Below the pieces are notes generated by a model. That model made no database searches. It worked only from the letters and a program-made list of their open reading frames with translations, and was not told the DNA's origin. The position numbers and the translations under genes were made by a program. Below are positions 35,202 to 44,317 of a stretch of 64,000 bases of DNA, piece after piece. The stretch is from Chlorobiota bacterium (GTDB lineage: Bacteria; Bacteroidota; Ignavibacteria; Kapaibacteriales; UBA961). Position 1 is the first letter of the stretch, and each line of letters opens with the position of its first letter. The stretch lies in contig BJGZ01000010.1 in NCBI GenBank assembly GCA_014191195.1, positions 24,607 to 88,606 on the forward strand, in the 5' to 3' direction.

Positions 35202-37259
35202 TTATTCAGGTTTAAACTCTGAATCGTTGATTTCAGTATTTATTTGATATGAAAAATCATCCATTGTTATAACAACAGGTCCTTGTTCAATAACTACTTT
35301 TGTAGGCATTTTAACCCCACCAAAATCTTGATATCCAGAATAATACTGATTAACCTCTACTTTACCTTGTGGGCCAGCATCTTTAGTTCCAGAGATACTC
35401 TTTATCAAAAAAGTATTTGCATCAAAATACATGGTTTCCTTTTCGCCAGATGGATCGGTTGATTCTGCAATAATAGAATTACCTTCTTGTCCTTTAAGCT
35501 CAATCTTATAGCCTAATTCAAGTAATCTAGCAGTTTTCATAATATGTGCATCTAGAATACGGCCTTGCTTCTTATCATCTGTAATTTCTTTGGATTGTCC
35601 ATTCATTACAATCCATGCAGAAGTTCCATCTGTAATCATCGTTTGCTTAAACATTTGCATATCAACTGTAGAAATTTCTTTGCCTGGAGCCTTTTGTTTT
35701 CTTGTCATTGTTCCAGACATTTGTTGTCCACCCATATCAAATGCAGCTTTAGCATTAGCTATAACAGAAGTAATTGTGCTAATCTTATCTATTCCACCAA
35801 GTGCTTTCTTATGATTTTCCATTAATTGTTCAGCAGTCAATGAAACTTTTTTGGATTCCTCTTTTTTGGGCTCTAAATCTGAAGTATATTCATAAACAGT
35901 TCCAAATTGACGAAGCTTTTCGAGGACATCAGGGCTTCCTACAACTATCACAGATGTTTTACTGATATGCTTTGCAACAGCATTCATCACTTGATTTGCA
36001 TTAATTGCAGAAAATCTTTCGGGGAATTCTTTTACTTTGCTAATTGGTTGATTATTATAATCTGAAATCAATAATAGATTTGCTAAATAATCTGAATTTT
36101 CAAAATTCATTTTATGTTGTCCGACAACATATCTTTTTATTAATTCAATTTCTTCTAGTTTACTTGGTTCTGTTGATAATTTGCGCATTTCATTTTGCAT
36201 TACGGTAATTGCAGAATCAGTTACCGGATTGCGAACATCAGCACCACATGTAAATCGATTTGCTTCTTTTGCAGAACTTATCATTGCATATGGTGTATAA
36301 GTATAAGAATATGTTTCTCTCAGTGTTTTAAAAAGCCTGCCTGCAAATCCAGCACCCATAATATTTGATGCTAAACGTAATGGTTCATAATCTGGATGGC
36401 TTTGTGCTACAGCTGCAGAAGTTAAAGCGGTTGCAGATTGTACAGATCCTGGCCTTGCAATAAAATACACGCCTTGGGGCATCGGTTTAGCTTTTGGAAT
36501 TTCAATTGCATTTACATCACCGGATTTCCAATCTGATAATACTTTTTCTAGCATTGACTTGATTTCAGCAGGTTTTACATCACCAACTACTGCCATTGTT
36601 GCATTATTTGGACGGAAATACAGAGAATAGAATTCTTTTATTGCTTCAAGATTGATGGCTTTATACGTTGCTTCTGTTTTATATCGAGCACTTGGATGAT
36701 CTTGTCCATAACTTACTTTTCTTGCCAAGGCTTGAAGTAATGTAGCTGGACGAGCTTTTTCTAATTTAACTTCTGATAATTTTTGTGTCTTTACTTTTTC
36801 AAATTCATCTTGAGGAAAAAGTGGGTTTTTGATAATATCTGAATAAATGCCTAATACAGTTGGCAAATGTTTTATGATACATTCGGCATTGATATAGGTT
36901 AAATCTCCCATACTAGAGGCAGTTATGCTAGCACCAATTCCGTCAAGATCCTGAGCAATAGTTAAGGCATCTCTTTTTCCAGCCCCTTTAGAAAACATAT
37001 CTGAAGTTAGTGATGCAGTTCCAGCAATTTTTTCGGAGATTTCGCCACCTTTTATCTGAAGGCGCATTGTAACTGTTGGTTGTTCATGATCTTCGATAAC
37101 ATATACTTTTAAACCATTTGATAAATAGATTTCAGAATATGTAGGGAACACAAATGCTTTTGCTGGTAATGGGTCGGGTTTAGACCCAAGTTGTATTCCT
37201 TGAGCATATATATTCATGCTGGCAAAGAATAATGTACATATAATTGAAAGGGTTTTCAT
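35202..37259 (-). CDS. Catalytically inactive M16 peptidase fused to a LolA-like domain
   Basis: The non-catalytic half of an M16 pair, with signal peptide (MKTLSIICTLFFASMNIYAQ). At the position where M16 enzymes have HxxEH, this protein reads GTASLTSDMFSKGAGKRDA, so the zinc site is missing. The partner upstream carries it. The two M16 domains cover residues ~30-460 (YFRPNNATMAVVGDVKP, GAGFAGRLFKTLRETYSYTY). After a Lys/Glu linker, residues ~475-685 form an outer-membrane-lipoprotein-sorting (LolA/LppX)-like beta domain (TSAWIVMNGQSKEI and similar), which is unusual for this family. It is encoded 32 bases downstream of the active subunit, as in PqqE/PqqF- or YhjJ-like pairs. Likely a periplasmic heterodimer. 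Confidence 0.88.
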   Translation of the reverse strand: MKTLSIICTLFFASMNIYAQGIQLGSKPDPLPAKAFVFPTYSEIYLSNGLKVYVIEDHEQPTVTMRLQIKGGEISEKIAGTASLTSDMFSKGAGKRDALTIAQDLDGIGASITASSMGDLTYINAECIIKHLPTVLGIYSDIIKNPLFPQDEFEKVKTQKLSEVKLEKARPATLLQALARKVSYGQDHPSARYKTEATYKAINLEAIKEFYSLYFRPNNATMAVVGDVKPAEIKSMLEKVLSDWKSGDVNAIEIPKAKPMPQGVYFIARPGSVQSATALTSAAVAQSHPDYEPLRLASNIMGAGFAGRLFKTLRETYSYTYTPYAMISSAKEANRFTCGADVRNPVTDSAITVMQNEMRKLSTEPSKLEEIELIKRYVVGQHKMNFENSDYLANLLLISDYNNQPISKVKEFPERFSAINANQVMNAVAKHISKTSVIVVGSPDVLEKLRQFGTVYEYTSDLEPKKEESKKVSLTAEQLMENHKKALGGIDKISTITSVIANAKAAFDMGGQQMSGTMTRKQKAPGKEISTVDMQMFKQTMITDGTSAWIVMNGQSKEITDDKKQGRILDAHIMKTARLLELGYKIELKGQEGNSIIAESTDPSGEKETMYFDANTFLIKSISGTKDAGPQGKVEVNQYYSGYQDFGGVKMPTKVVIEQGPVVITMDDFSYQINTEINDSEFKPE

Positions 37260-37291
37260 AGTTACTATTGAATTGTTCTAAAATGTAGTGA

Positions 37292-38665
37292 TTACTTAGT
37301 TTGCTTTGGCATATATGTCAAAATTGCTCTTTGATTCTGATTAAGATACTTTTGAGCTACACGCTTTAGATCATCTTTGGTAATTGACATAAAATCTTTG
37401 ATCTCGGTGTTTATCATACTTGCTTTACCAAAATACGTATGATACTTGGCTAATGATCTAGCTTTCTCTAGGGCATTTTTCTTACCTTCGATAAATCGTA
37501 CCTCGGCAATATTTTTTGCTTTGATAAATTCAGCATCGGTAACACCGTCTTTAATCACTTTTTCCACTTCTTCATCTACAGCTTTCTTGACATCATCAAC
37601 TGATTTACCAGGAGCAACGATACCAACTAAATAGATCATTCCTGCATTCTGAAGGCTTTGAAATCCACCACTTGCCTGAACTGCTATTTGATCTTTATCT
37701 ACTAGCCTTTGATATAATCGTGAACTTTCGCCAGCATTTACAATATCCATCAACATCGATAAAGCATAAGCATCTTTTTCACCAATTTTAGCACCTCTAT
37801 AGCCAATAAAAACACCAGGTAATTGAGCTTTATTATCTTCAACTGTTTCTGTATACAATTTTGCCGGTGAATCTTTTAAAGCTACATTAGAACGTACTGG
37901 TTGATTTCCCTTAGGAAGTTTACCAAAATATTCTTGAACAAATCCTTTTACTTGTTTAGCTTCAATATCACCCGAAATAACCAAGGTTGCATTATTTGGC
38001 TGATAAAAATTATTATAGAATTGTTTGAATTCATCGATAGTAGCAATATCAATATGTTGAGCCGAGCCAATTGGTGTCCAACTATACATTCCGCTTGAAA
38101 ACAAGTTTTTAAACATGAGTTCAAACCAATTTCCATAAGGGCTATTATCATATCTGCCTTTTCTTTCTTCTTTTACAACTCCTCTTTGTGTCTCAACTCC
38201 TATCGTGTCAACATGAAGAGTTCTCATTCTAGATGCTTCAATCCATAGTGGTAATCGAATCTCATTAGATGGAACTTCAAAATGATAGACTGTTTCATCG
38301 AATGAGGTATAAGCATTAAGCTCTCCACCTGCGCTTTGAATATATTTATCCAAAGAAGCTCTTTGATAAGAATCTGTTGCTTCGAACATTAAATGTTCAA
38401 AAAAGTGAGCAAATCCAGTTCTGGCTGGATCTTCGTCGCGGGCTCCAACTCTGTAATGTACCACTACAGCTACATTAGGCGCAGATTGATCTTTATGTAA
38501 GATTACATGCAAACCATTTGGTAAATCATATTCTTCAAACTTGATGGGATTTATCTGAGCTATAGTATTAAATCCGCTTAAAAGCATTATTGAAATACAT
38601 AATGCTGATTGTAGAAAAGCAATTGCTTTTATCATACTTTTTATAAAATTGTGAAAAAAATACAT
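37292..38665 (-). CDS. Zinc-dependent M16 (pitrilysin/insulinase-like) peptidase
   Basis: The catalytic member of an M16 pair in the periplasm: a zinc peptidase degrading peptides. 457 residues. The site FAHFFEHLMF has His87, Glu90 and His91 as metal ligand/base, with the third ligand probably in the downstream SFDETVYHFEVP helix. Signal peptide-like N-terminus with two ATG choices: 38665, used here, or 38635 (MIKAIAFLQSALCISIMLL), which also gives a good leader. It abuts the stop of the small gene at 38666 with no gap. The inactive partner follows after 32 bases. Peptide specificity is not evident. Confidence 0.93.
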   Translation of the reverse strand: MYFFHNFIKSMIKAIAFLQSALCISIMLLSGFNTIAQINPIKFEEYDLPNGLHVILHKDQSAPNVAVVVHYRVGARDEDPARTGFAHFFEHLMFEATDSYQRASLDKYIQSAGGELNAYTSFDETVYHFEVPSNEIRLPLWIEASRMRTLHVDTIGVETQRGVVKEERKGRYDNSPYGNWFELMFKNLFSSGMYSWTPIGSAQHIDIATIDEFKQFYNNFYQPNNATLVISGDIEAKQVKGFVQEYFGKLPKGNQPVRSNVALKDSPAKLYTETVEDNKAQLPGVFIGYRGAKIGEKDAYALSMLMDIVNAGESSRLYQRLVDKDQIAVQASGGFQSLQNAGMIYLVGIVAPGKSVDDVKKAVDEEVEKVIKDGVTDAEFIKAKNIAEVRFIEGKKNALEKARSLAKYHTYFGKASMINTEIKDFMSITKDDLKRVAQKYLNQNQRAILTYMPKQTK

Positions 38666-38920
38666 TCAATTAGACATCTTGCCATAGCCTTTGTATTTAT
38701 CATACTTTGCGCTATAGATTACTATATTCATAGAACTATCTCTTAGGGTGCCACCAGATGGAGATAGATAAAAGTCTTCAATGTGTTCAGTTTTATGTTT
38801 TGATGGAATACCAGGAGCTTCGATATAAAATCGTACTTTGTGATAGCCAAGTTCTAATAAAGAATCAGCAACCTGTTGCATCAAATGATCATGAGAAAAA
38901 ATAAATAAATCGTCATCCAT
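38666..38920 (-). CDS. Small conserved-looking hypothetical protein
   Basis: 84 residues, no recognised family. It begins MDDDLFIFSHDHLMQQVADSLLELGYHKVRF and ends with a Lys/Tyr/Gly-rich tail (YDKYKGYGKMSN). It has a mixed alpha/beta look and no signal peptide. Its stop directly abuts the start of the M16 gene, which suggests joint transcription and makes it likely to be real. Nothing in it shows a function; it might be a small cytoplasmic binding protein. Confidence 0.5.
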   Translation of the reverse strand: MDDDLFIFSHDHLMQQVADSLLELGYHKVRFYIEAPGIPSKHKTEHIEDFYLSPSGGTLRDSSMNIVIYSAKYDKYKGYGKMSN

Positions 38921-39004
38921 AATGTATCATCTTTGTATGAAAATCAATGTGATAGGTATATGTAAATGCTATGTTCTTACAAGTAGATTGATATACTTAA
39001 TAAA

Positions 39005-39038
39005 AAAGCAAGCCACATATTTCATGTGAACTTGCTTT
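39005..39038 (-). terminator. Terminator of the nuoGHI block
   Basis: Stem of AAAGCAAG with CTTGCTTT (39005-39012 and 39031-39038), continued by CACAT/ATGTG after a small internal loop. On the minus strand it is followed by TTTTTTATT and lies about 22 bases after the nuoI stop. Confidence 0.7.
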
Positions 39039-39059
39039 AACATATTTCAAAAACATTTT

Positions 39060-39557
39060 TTATTTGTACTGACGTAAAAATTCTAATCTATCTTGAAGTT
39101 GAGCAATTGGTATTAGTAACTTATCTTTTCCCAAAATAGCTTCTTCTTGACTTGTAAAAACTAATTCATAATCTTTACTCATAATTATTGCTTCTTCCGG
39201 ACACACTTCCTCGCAAAAGCCACAATAGATACATCGTAACATATTGATTTCAAATTTTGCTGGATAACGCTCTTTAACGTTATCTGTTTCTCCAGCCTGA
39301 ACTTCAATAGCAAGGGCTGGGCAAACCCTAGAACATAAACCACATGCTACACAACGTTCTCCATCTTCTTCTAATACCAAAACCGGGCGTCCACGATAAG
39401 AGCCTGTTGGTATCCAACGCTCTTCAGGGTATTGTCTGGTAAATGTTGGTTCAAACATCTGTTTGAATGTTAAAGAAAGACCTCTTGCTATTTCAGGAAG
39501 ATAAATTTTTTCCCAGAATGACATTCTTTCTAATTCGGTGTTCTTTTTTATGTTCAT
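39060..39557 (-). CDS. nuoI: NADH-quinone oxidoreductase subunit I
   Basis: The peripheral-arm 8-iron ferredoxin subunit of respiratory complex I, passing electrons towards the quinone site. 165 residues with two CxxCxxCxxxCP clusters: [12 protein letters not shown] at ~73-84 and [12 protein letters not shown] at ~112-123. An amphipathic N-terminal region ([23 protein letters not shown]) matches the usual membrane-contacting helix. It follows nuoH by 39 bases, and a terminator comes right after it, so nuoJ-N are not part of this transcript. Confidence 0.97.
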   Translation of the reverse strand: MNIKKNTELERMSFWEKIYLPEIARGLSLTFKQMFEPTFTRQYPEERWIPTGSYRGRPVLVLEEDGERCVACGLCSRVCPALAIEVQAGETDNVKERYPAKFEINMLRCIYCGFCEEVCPEEAIIMSKDYELVFTSQEEAILGKDKLLIPIAQLQDRLEFLRQYK

Positions 39558-39596
39558 GTATTATTCTCTAAAAATCTGCTTTGTATACTCTGTTAA

Positions 39597-40658
39597 TTAC
39601 AATATGCCGAAATATTGAAGAATCGTCATTACGATTCCTGTTAAAAGAATATTCGCTAATGCAAGTGGAAGCATTACTTTCCATCCTAAATCCATTAATT
39701 GATCATAGCGGAAACGTGGTAATGACCAACGTACCCAAATAAAGAAAAAGAGTAATGGAATTAATTTACCAAAAAATACTCCAAACTGAATAAGTGCTAA
39801 TAATGGATTACCTTGTGATATTCCAGCCTTAGCTAAATTTTCATATAAAAATGGAATATCCCAACCTCCTAGATAAATAACAGTTACCATACATGATGCT
39901 GTAAGCATATTGATATATTCTGCTAAATAGAATAATCCAAATTTCATTCCACTATATTCTGTATGATATCCACCAACTAATTCTGGTTCGGCTTCAGGTA
40001 AATCAAAGGGGGCTCTATTAGTTTCTGCAAATGCAGCTACTAAAAAGATGATAAAACCTATAGGTTGGAAAAATAAATTCCATTTTCCACCGCTTTGAGA
40101 CTTAACAATTTCTAATAAATCTAAAGACCCAGATATCATTAATGCACCAATTAAAGCAAGGCCCATTGATAATTCATATGAAATCATTTGGGCAGCAGAT
40201 CTTAATCCACCTAATAGCGAATATTTATTATTAGAAGACCATCCAGCTAATGTTATTCCATATACTCCAACCGATGACATAGCCAATAAATAGAGTAGTC
40301 CAATACTAATGCCAGGAGCAACTGCCATAAGATTAACTCCATCTACATAATATTCTCCAAATGGTATAACTGCATAAGTAGCCATAGAAATACCAATTGA
40401 AATTACTGGTGCAATCATATGATATTTTTTGTCTACTAATGCCGGAACAATATCCTCTTTCGTATACAGTTTAAAAACATCAGCAAATGATTGAAATAAT
40501 CCTAGTGGTCCAACTCTATTCGGGCCAACTCTGCTTTGCATCCAAGCTGAAATCTTACGTTCAAAATACACCAAATAAGCAGCAATTATTAATAGTACAT
40601 TAACTACTAAAAATAATTTTACTCCCAATATAAGAGCGCCGGCAGGAATCGCATCCAT
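39597..40658 (-). CDS. nuoH: NADH-quinone oxidoreductase subunit H
   Basis: The membrane subunit of complex I that forms part of the quinone chamber. 353 residues with about eight membrane helices and family blocks YFERKISAWMQSRVGPNRVGPLGLFQSFADVFKLYTKED, FAETNRAPFDLPEAEPELVGGYHTEYSGMKF (quinone-site loop) and WVRWSLPRFRYDQLMDLGWKVMLPLAL. The ATG at 40658 has AGGTAA upstream. It lies between nuoG and nuoI, the standard order, with gaps of 32 and 39 bases. Confidence 0.98.
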   Translation of the reverse strand: MDAIPAGALILGVKLFLVVNVLLIIAAYLVYFERKISAWMQSRVGPNRVGPLGLFQSFADVFKLYTKEDIVPALVDKKYHMIAPVISIGISMATYAVIPFGEYYVDGVNLMAVAPGISIGLLYLLAMSSVGVYGITLAGWSSNNKYSLLGGLRSAAQMISYELSMGLALIGALMISGSLDLLEIVKSQSGGKWNLFFQPIGFIIFLVAAFAETNRAPFDLPEAEPELVGGYHTEYSGMKFGLFYLAEYINMLTASCMVTVIYLGGWDIPFLYENLAKAGISQGNPLLALIQFGVFFGKLIPLLFFFIWVRWSLPRFRYDQLMDLGWKVMLPLALANILLTGIVMTILQYFGIL

Positions 40659-40690
40659 CTATTACCTGTATTCAATTAGCTGTTAAATAA

Positions 40691-42454
40691 TTATATCTGT
40701 GGTTTTAAAAGATGTGACTCATATACCACTTTTTTGGATTCAGGTTTTTTTGCATTACCTAATAACAATCCTTGATATTCTTCTAATAATACATAGGACA
40801 TACCATGAAACAATGTATATGTTGATACAACTGATTCAAATACATCTTCTGCGGAAGTATAATTCCAATGTTGTCCATATTGTAATGCTATTGCTGATAA
40901 TATGTTCCAAACTGGACGTGAATTCCTTTTTTCACCTTGAGACCAACGGTCATTATATGCACCTAATTTGTCCCATCGGCTCATCTTTAAGCCCATGAAT
41001 CGTTCATTCTCTTTGGTTGCAATTGCAGGTTCTATTAATTGAACTCGATGTGCTTCATTAGTAAATGTACCATAAACCTCTGCATATGTAGAAGATGGTA
41101 ATACGATGGATGCAATCTTATTCGTTTCATTATCATTAGATGCTAGAAAAATTATATGCTCAACATCATTTAAAACACTCGAAAATGCAGGATGAGAAGC
41201 AATATTTTCTCCAATTGTAATAATCACTTTAATAGAATGTTTAGCTATTTTCTGGGCAATGATTTCAGCCTGTGATTCATGTTGATTGGTAAATAATCCA
41301 AGTGCAATAGCTCCATTATGATTAGGAGTTCTATCTGTCATCTTTAACATTTCATCAGAAAACGCTGGGTCACGATGTTCTAAGAAATCTATATGTGTCG
41401 TCTTTACTATTTCTTTAGCAAATCGAATGGTTGCATATATATCTTCATTTGTTCCATAAGCCGAACCAATGATCATAATCTGAGAAGAATTATACGCTTG
41501 TAGTACTTCATGTACTGCTATAAGTGCAGATTCCCAATCAGTATGTTTACCCTTGATATGTGGCTCTGAAATTCTATTGTCATTCACAAAAGAATATTGT
41601 TCAAGTCTACCAGCATCACACATCCAATATTCATTTACATGCATATTTGTGCGTGGCTCTATTCTTAAAATTTCATTATTACGGACACCAAGTTTAGTAT
41701 TACATCCACGTGAGCAACCTGGGCAAATAGAATTTGTGAAACTCATTTCCCAAACTCTGGCATTAAATCGGAAATCCATACTTGTAAGAGCGCCAACAGG
41801 GCATATATCAATTACATTCATGGAATATGGACTGTCAAACTCCATCCCAGGAAATGTTTGAATTGTTACATGGTCTCCACGTTGTACAAAAGTTAATGCT
41901 GGTTGCTTTGCAATTTCATCTGCAAAACGTATACATCTTGAACAAGATATACAACGCTCGGCATCAAATAATACACGCGGCCCAAGCTTTACTCTTTTAT
42001 CTTTGTGATTTTTTTGTTCTATAAATCTGCTTTTGCCATTAGAATGATTGAAAGCATATTCCTGCAATTTACATTGGCCAGCTTCATCACAAATAGGACA
42101 ATCCAAAGGGTGATTTATAAGCAAAAATTCCATAATAGCATGCTGTGCATGTTCAGTTCTTTGTCCTTGTGTGTCTATAATCATACCATCGGCTACAGGA
42201 GTTGCGCAACCTATAGCCAATTTAGGACCCCACATAACAATAACATTGCCAGATTCATCAAATTCAGGAGCACCATCTGCTCCTTTTTTTGGGAATCCAA
42301 CATTTACCAAACACATACGGCAATTACCAGATACGCTTAAGCCTGGATGCCAACAAAAATGTGGAAGTGTCTTTTCAATTTCCATTGCAGCTTCAATGAT
42401 AGTAGAACCTGCTGCAGCTTCAACTCTTTGTCCGTCAATTATTATCTGAGGCAT
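40691..42454 (-). CDS. nuoG: NADH-quinone oxidoreductase subunit G
   Basis: The FeS-rich peripheral subunit of complex I, 587 residues (shorter than the 800-900 of many bacteria, mainly in the molybdopterin-like C-terminal half). Seen: N-terminal [2Fe-2S] cysteines (FCWHPGLSVSGNCRMC), the His-containing cluster HPLDCPICDEAGQC, a ferredoxin-type CISCSRC/CPVGAL pair, and an extra CPGCSRGCNTKLG...WMCDAGR cluster like N7. The last 250 residues form a degenerate molybdopterin-oxidoreductase fold. nuoF and nuoE do not lie upstream, so the complex I genes are split in this genome. A dyad lies 45 bases before its start; GGAG precedes the ATG. Confidence 0.95.
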   Translation of the reverse strand: MPQIIIDGQRVEAAAGSTIIEAAMEIEKTLPHFCWHPGLSVSGNCRMCLVNVGFPKKGADGAPEFDESGNVIVMWGPKLAIGCATPVADGMIIDTQGQRTEHAQHAIMEFLLINHPLDCPICDEAGQCKLQEYAFNHSNGKSRFIEQKNHKDKRVKLGPRVLFDAERCISCSRCIRFADEIAKQPALTFVQRGDHVTIQTFPGMEFDSPYSMNVIDICPVGALTSMDFRFNARVWEMSFTNSICPGCSRGCNTKLGVRNNEILRIEPRTNMHVNEYWMCDAGRLEQYSFVNDNRISEPHIKGKHTDWESALIAVHEVLQAYNSSQIMIIGSAYGTNEDIYATIRFAKEIVKTTHIDFLEHRDPAFSDEMLKMTDRTPNHNGAIALGLFTNQHESQAEIIAQKIAKHSIKVIITIGENIASHPAFSSVLNDVEHIIFLASNDNETNKIASIVLPSSTYAEVYGTFTNEAHRVQLIEPAIATKENERFMGLKMSRWDKLGAYNDRWSQGEKRNSRPVWNILSAIALQYGQHWNYTSAEDVFESVVSTYTLFHGMSYVLLEEYQGLLLGNAKKPESKKVVYESHLLKPQI

Positions 42455-42915
42455 AGAAATATGCTCCGGTGAACATTTTCATCTTGAAAAGGATTCGATT
42501 TCAATAACTTATTGAAAAAGGTGGAGATAGCAATTATACTCATCAGAAATCATCTAAATTTCTATTACTTAGCTTCACGGATACGCAAAATACAAACTTT
42601 TGAGAATGTGATAAAAGGGAATTATTGAGAAGTGTCAATTCTTTTTAAAAATCTATACAGTTTACTGATAGATTTGTTGAAAATATATCTGTTTTTACAT
42701 CAAAATCTGTTGTCATATTCTAATCGTGTACTCATTGTGCTCAGTATCTGTTTTCTTCATCCAACACAATTTCCAATCATAATTACTTCATTATTCAAAT
42801 AATTCGCTTTTTTTTCGTTGATTTGTGAAAGAATTAGTCTTAAAGTAGGCTATTTGTTGATTATGAACACAGTCAATACACTTTTATAAGTACTATATAA
42901 ATCAATTGGATACAT
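42455..42915. other. Long intergenic region between divergent nuoG and asnS
   Basis: 461 bases without a supported gene. It must hold the promoters of both nuoG and asnS. Apart from the dyad at 42499-42517 I see no tRNA, repeat or strong hairpin; a weak GU-containing stem near 42616-42650 was not considered convincing. The region is A/T-rich. Confidence 0.7.
42499..42517. promoter_or_regulatory. Perfect 9-bp dyad upstream of nuoG
   Basis: TTTCAATAA-C-TTATTGAAA, a 19-base perfect palindrome with one central base. It ends about 45 bases upstream of the nuoG start, a position suited to an operator or transcription-factor site, or to a leader hairpin. It does not match the FNR/CRP consensus. Role inferred only from symmetry and position. 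Confidence 0.4.
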
Positions 42916-44265
42916 ATGTCTCGCTATCATTCTTATAAGACAATCGAACAATTACCAGACTTAATTGGGCAAGAAGTTACCTTAAATGGTTGGGTTTCTG
43001 ATAAAACTGATAAAGGCAAATTATGTTTTATCAAATTGCGTGATGGATCGGGCATTGTTCAATGTGTTGCATTTAGGCCTTCTATTGGTGATGAATTATT
43101 TGAAAAAGCACATTCTTTAACCCAAGAAAGCTCTGTTTCTATAACTGGTACTGTTCGCTCGGAAAGCCGTGCTCCAAGTGGTGTTGAATTAGATATTACG
43201 AATATCAATATCTGGCAGATATCAAAAGATTATCCTATTTCACCTAAAGAACATGGCACTGAATTCCTCATGGAGCATCGTCATCTTTGGTTGCGTAGCA
43301 CTAGGCAACATGCAATTATGCGGATTAGATCTTCTGTTGTTAAAGCAATTAGAGATTTTTTTGATGGTAATGGATTTAGATTGATGGATTCGCCTATTTT
43401 AACTCCAAGTGCATGCGAGGGTACATCTACATTATTCGAGACTGAATATTTTGATTTGGGTACAGCTTATTTATCTCAATCTGGTCAGCTTTATGCAGAA
43501 GCAAGTGCGATGGCATTAGGGAAGGTGTATACATTTGGCCCAACATTCCGAGCTGAAAAATCCAAAACAAGAAGACATCTTACTGAATTTTGGATGGTTG
43601 AACCCGAAATGGCCTATTTCGACTTAAATGATGATATGGATGTAGCCGAAGATTTGGTTGAATATATCGTCCAATATGTCTTGAAAACATGTCCTAAAGA
43701 GCTTGCAGCAATGGGCAGAGATATATCTAAATTAGAAGCTGTACGCCGCCCTTTTTACAGAATGAGCTATACTGAAGCTGTAGATTGGCTAAATAAAAAC
43801 AATGTAAGATTGAATAAAAAACAAGCTGATGGTTCTGAAATACAGATAGATTTCCCTTGGGGTGATGATTTTGGCGCTCCTCAAGAAGAAGCCATTATGC
43901 AACAATTTGATAAACCTTGTATTATCCATCGATATCCTACAGAAGTAAAAGCTTTTTACATGAAAAGAGATCCGGATAATCAAAAAGTTGCTTTGGCTAT
44001 GGATATGTTGGCTCCAGAAGGTGCAGGAGAAATTATTGGTGGTAGCCAAAGAGAAGATAATTATGAAGAATTATTAGCCAGAATACAACATGAAAATCTT
44101 CCTGTAGATGCATTCCAATGGTTTTTGGATCTAAGAAAATATGGATCTGTACCTCATTCAGGTTTTGGCCTAGGTGTAGAAAGAACAGTAAAATGGATAT
44201 CTGGTGCCGAGCATATTCGAGAAGTAATACCATTCCCAAGAATGATATATAGAATTGTTCCTTAA
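42916..44265 (+). CDS. asnS: Asparaginyl-tRNA synthetase
   Basis: Charges tRNA-Asn directly with asparagine. 449 residues: an OB-fold anticodon domain (EVTLNGWVSDKTDKGKLCFIKLRDGSG), class II motif 2 (FRAEKSKTRRHLTEFWMVEPEM) and motif 3 (GFGLGVERTVKWI). The EFWMVEPE and the AsnRS-type linker separate it from aspartyl-tRNA synthetase. Its presence suggests the organism need not rely on the Gln/Asn transamidation route for Asn. It is followed by a terminator at 44277-44301. Confidence 0.96.
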   Translation: MSRYHSYKTIEQLPDLIGQEVTLNGWVSDKTDKGKLCFIKLRDGSGIVQCVAFRPSIGDELFEKAHSLTQESSVSITGTVRSESRAPSGVELDITNINIWQISKDYPISPKEHGTEFLMEHRHLWLRSTRQHAIMRIRSSVVKAIRDFFDGNGFRLMDSPILTPSACEGTSTLFETEYFDLGTAYLSQSGQLYAEASAMALGKVYTFGPTFRAEKSKTRRHLTEFWMVEPEMAYFDLNDDMDVAEDLVEYIVQYVLKTCPKELAAMGRDISKLEAVRRPFYRMSYTEAVDWLNKNNVRLNKKQADGSEIQIDFPWGDDFGAPQEEAIMQQFDKPCIIHRYPTEVKAFYMKRDPDNQKVALAMDMLAPEGAGEIIGGSQREDNYEELLARIQHENLPVDAFQWFLDLRKYGSVPHSGFGLGVERTVKWISGAEHIREVIPFPRMIYRIVP

Positions 44266-44276
44266 TAAACTACTTT

Positions 44277-44301
44277 ATAAGGCCGGTTTTACCGGCCTTA
44301 T
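44277..44301 (+). terminator. Terminator of asnS
   Basis: 11-bp perfect stem (44277-44287 and 44291-44301, TTT loop) with GC-rich GGCCGG arms, starting 12 bases after the asnS stop. A short T-rich tail follows. It lies only 17 bases before cysS. Confidence 0.8.
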
Positions 44302-44317
44302 TTGTACCTAATACTTT

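Noticed and set aside
38666..38920. The 84-residue frame as a false ORF
   Set aside because: Kept as a gene with moderate confidence because its stop abuts the next start and its composition is protein-like.
42005..42340. 111-codon plus-strand frame opposite nuoG
   Set aside because: Shadow of conserved iron-sulfur coding sequence; no start signal or homology seen.
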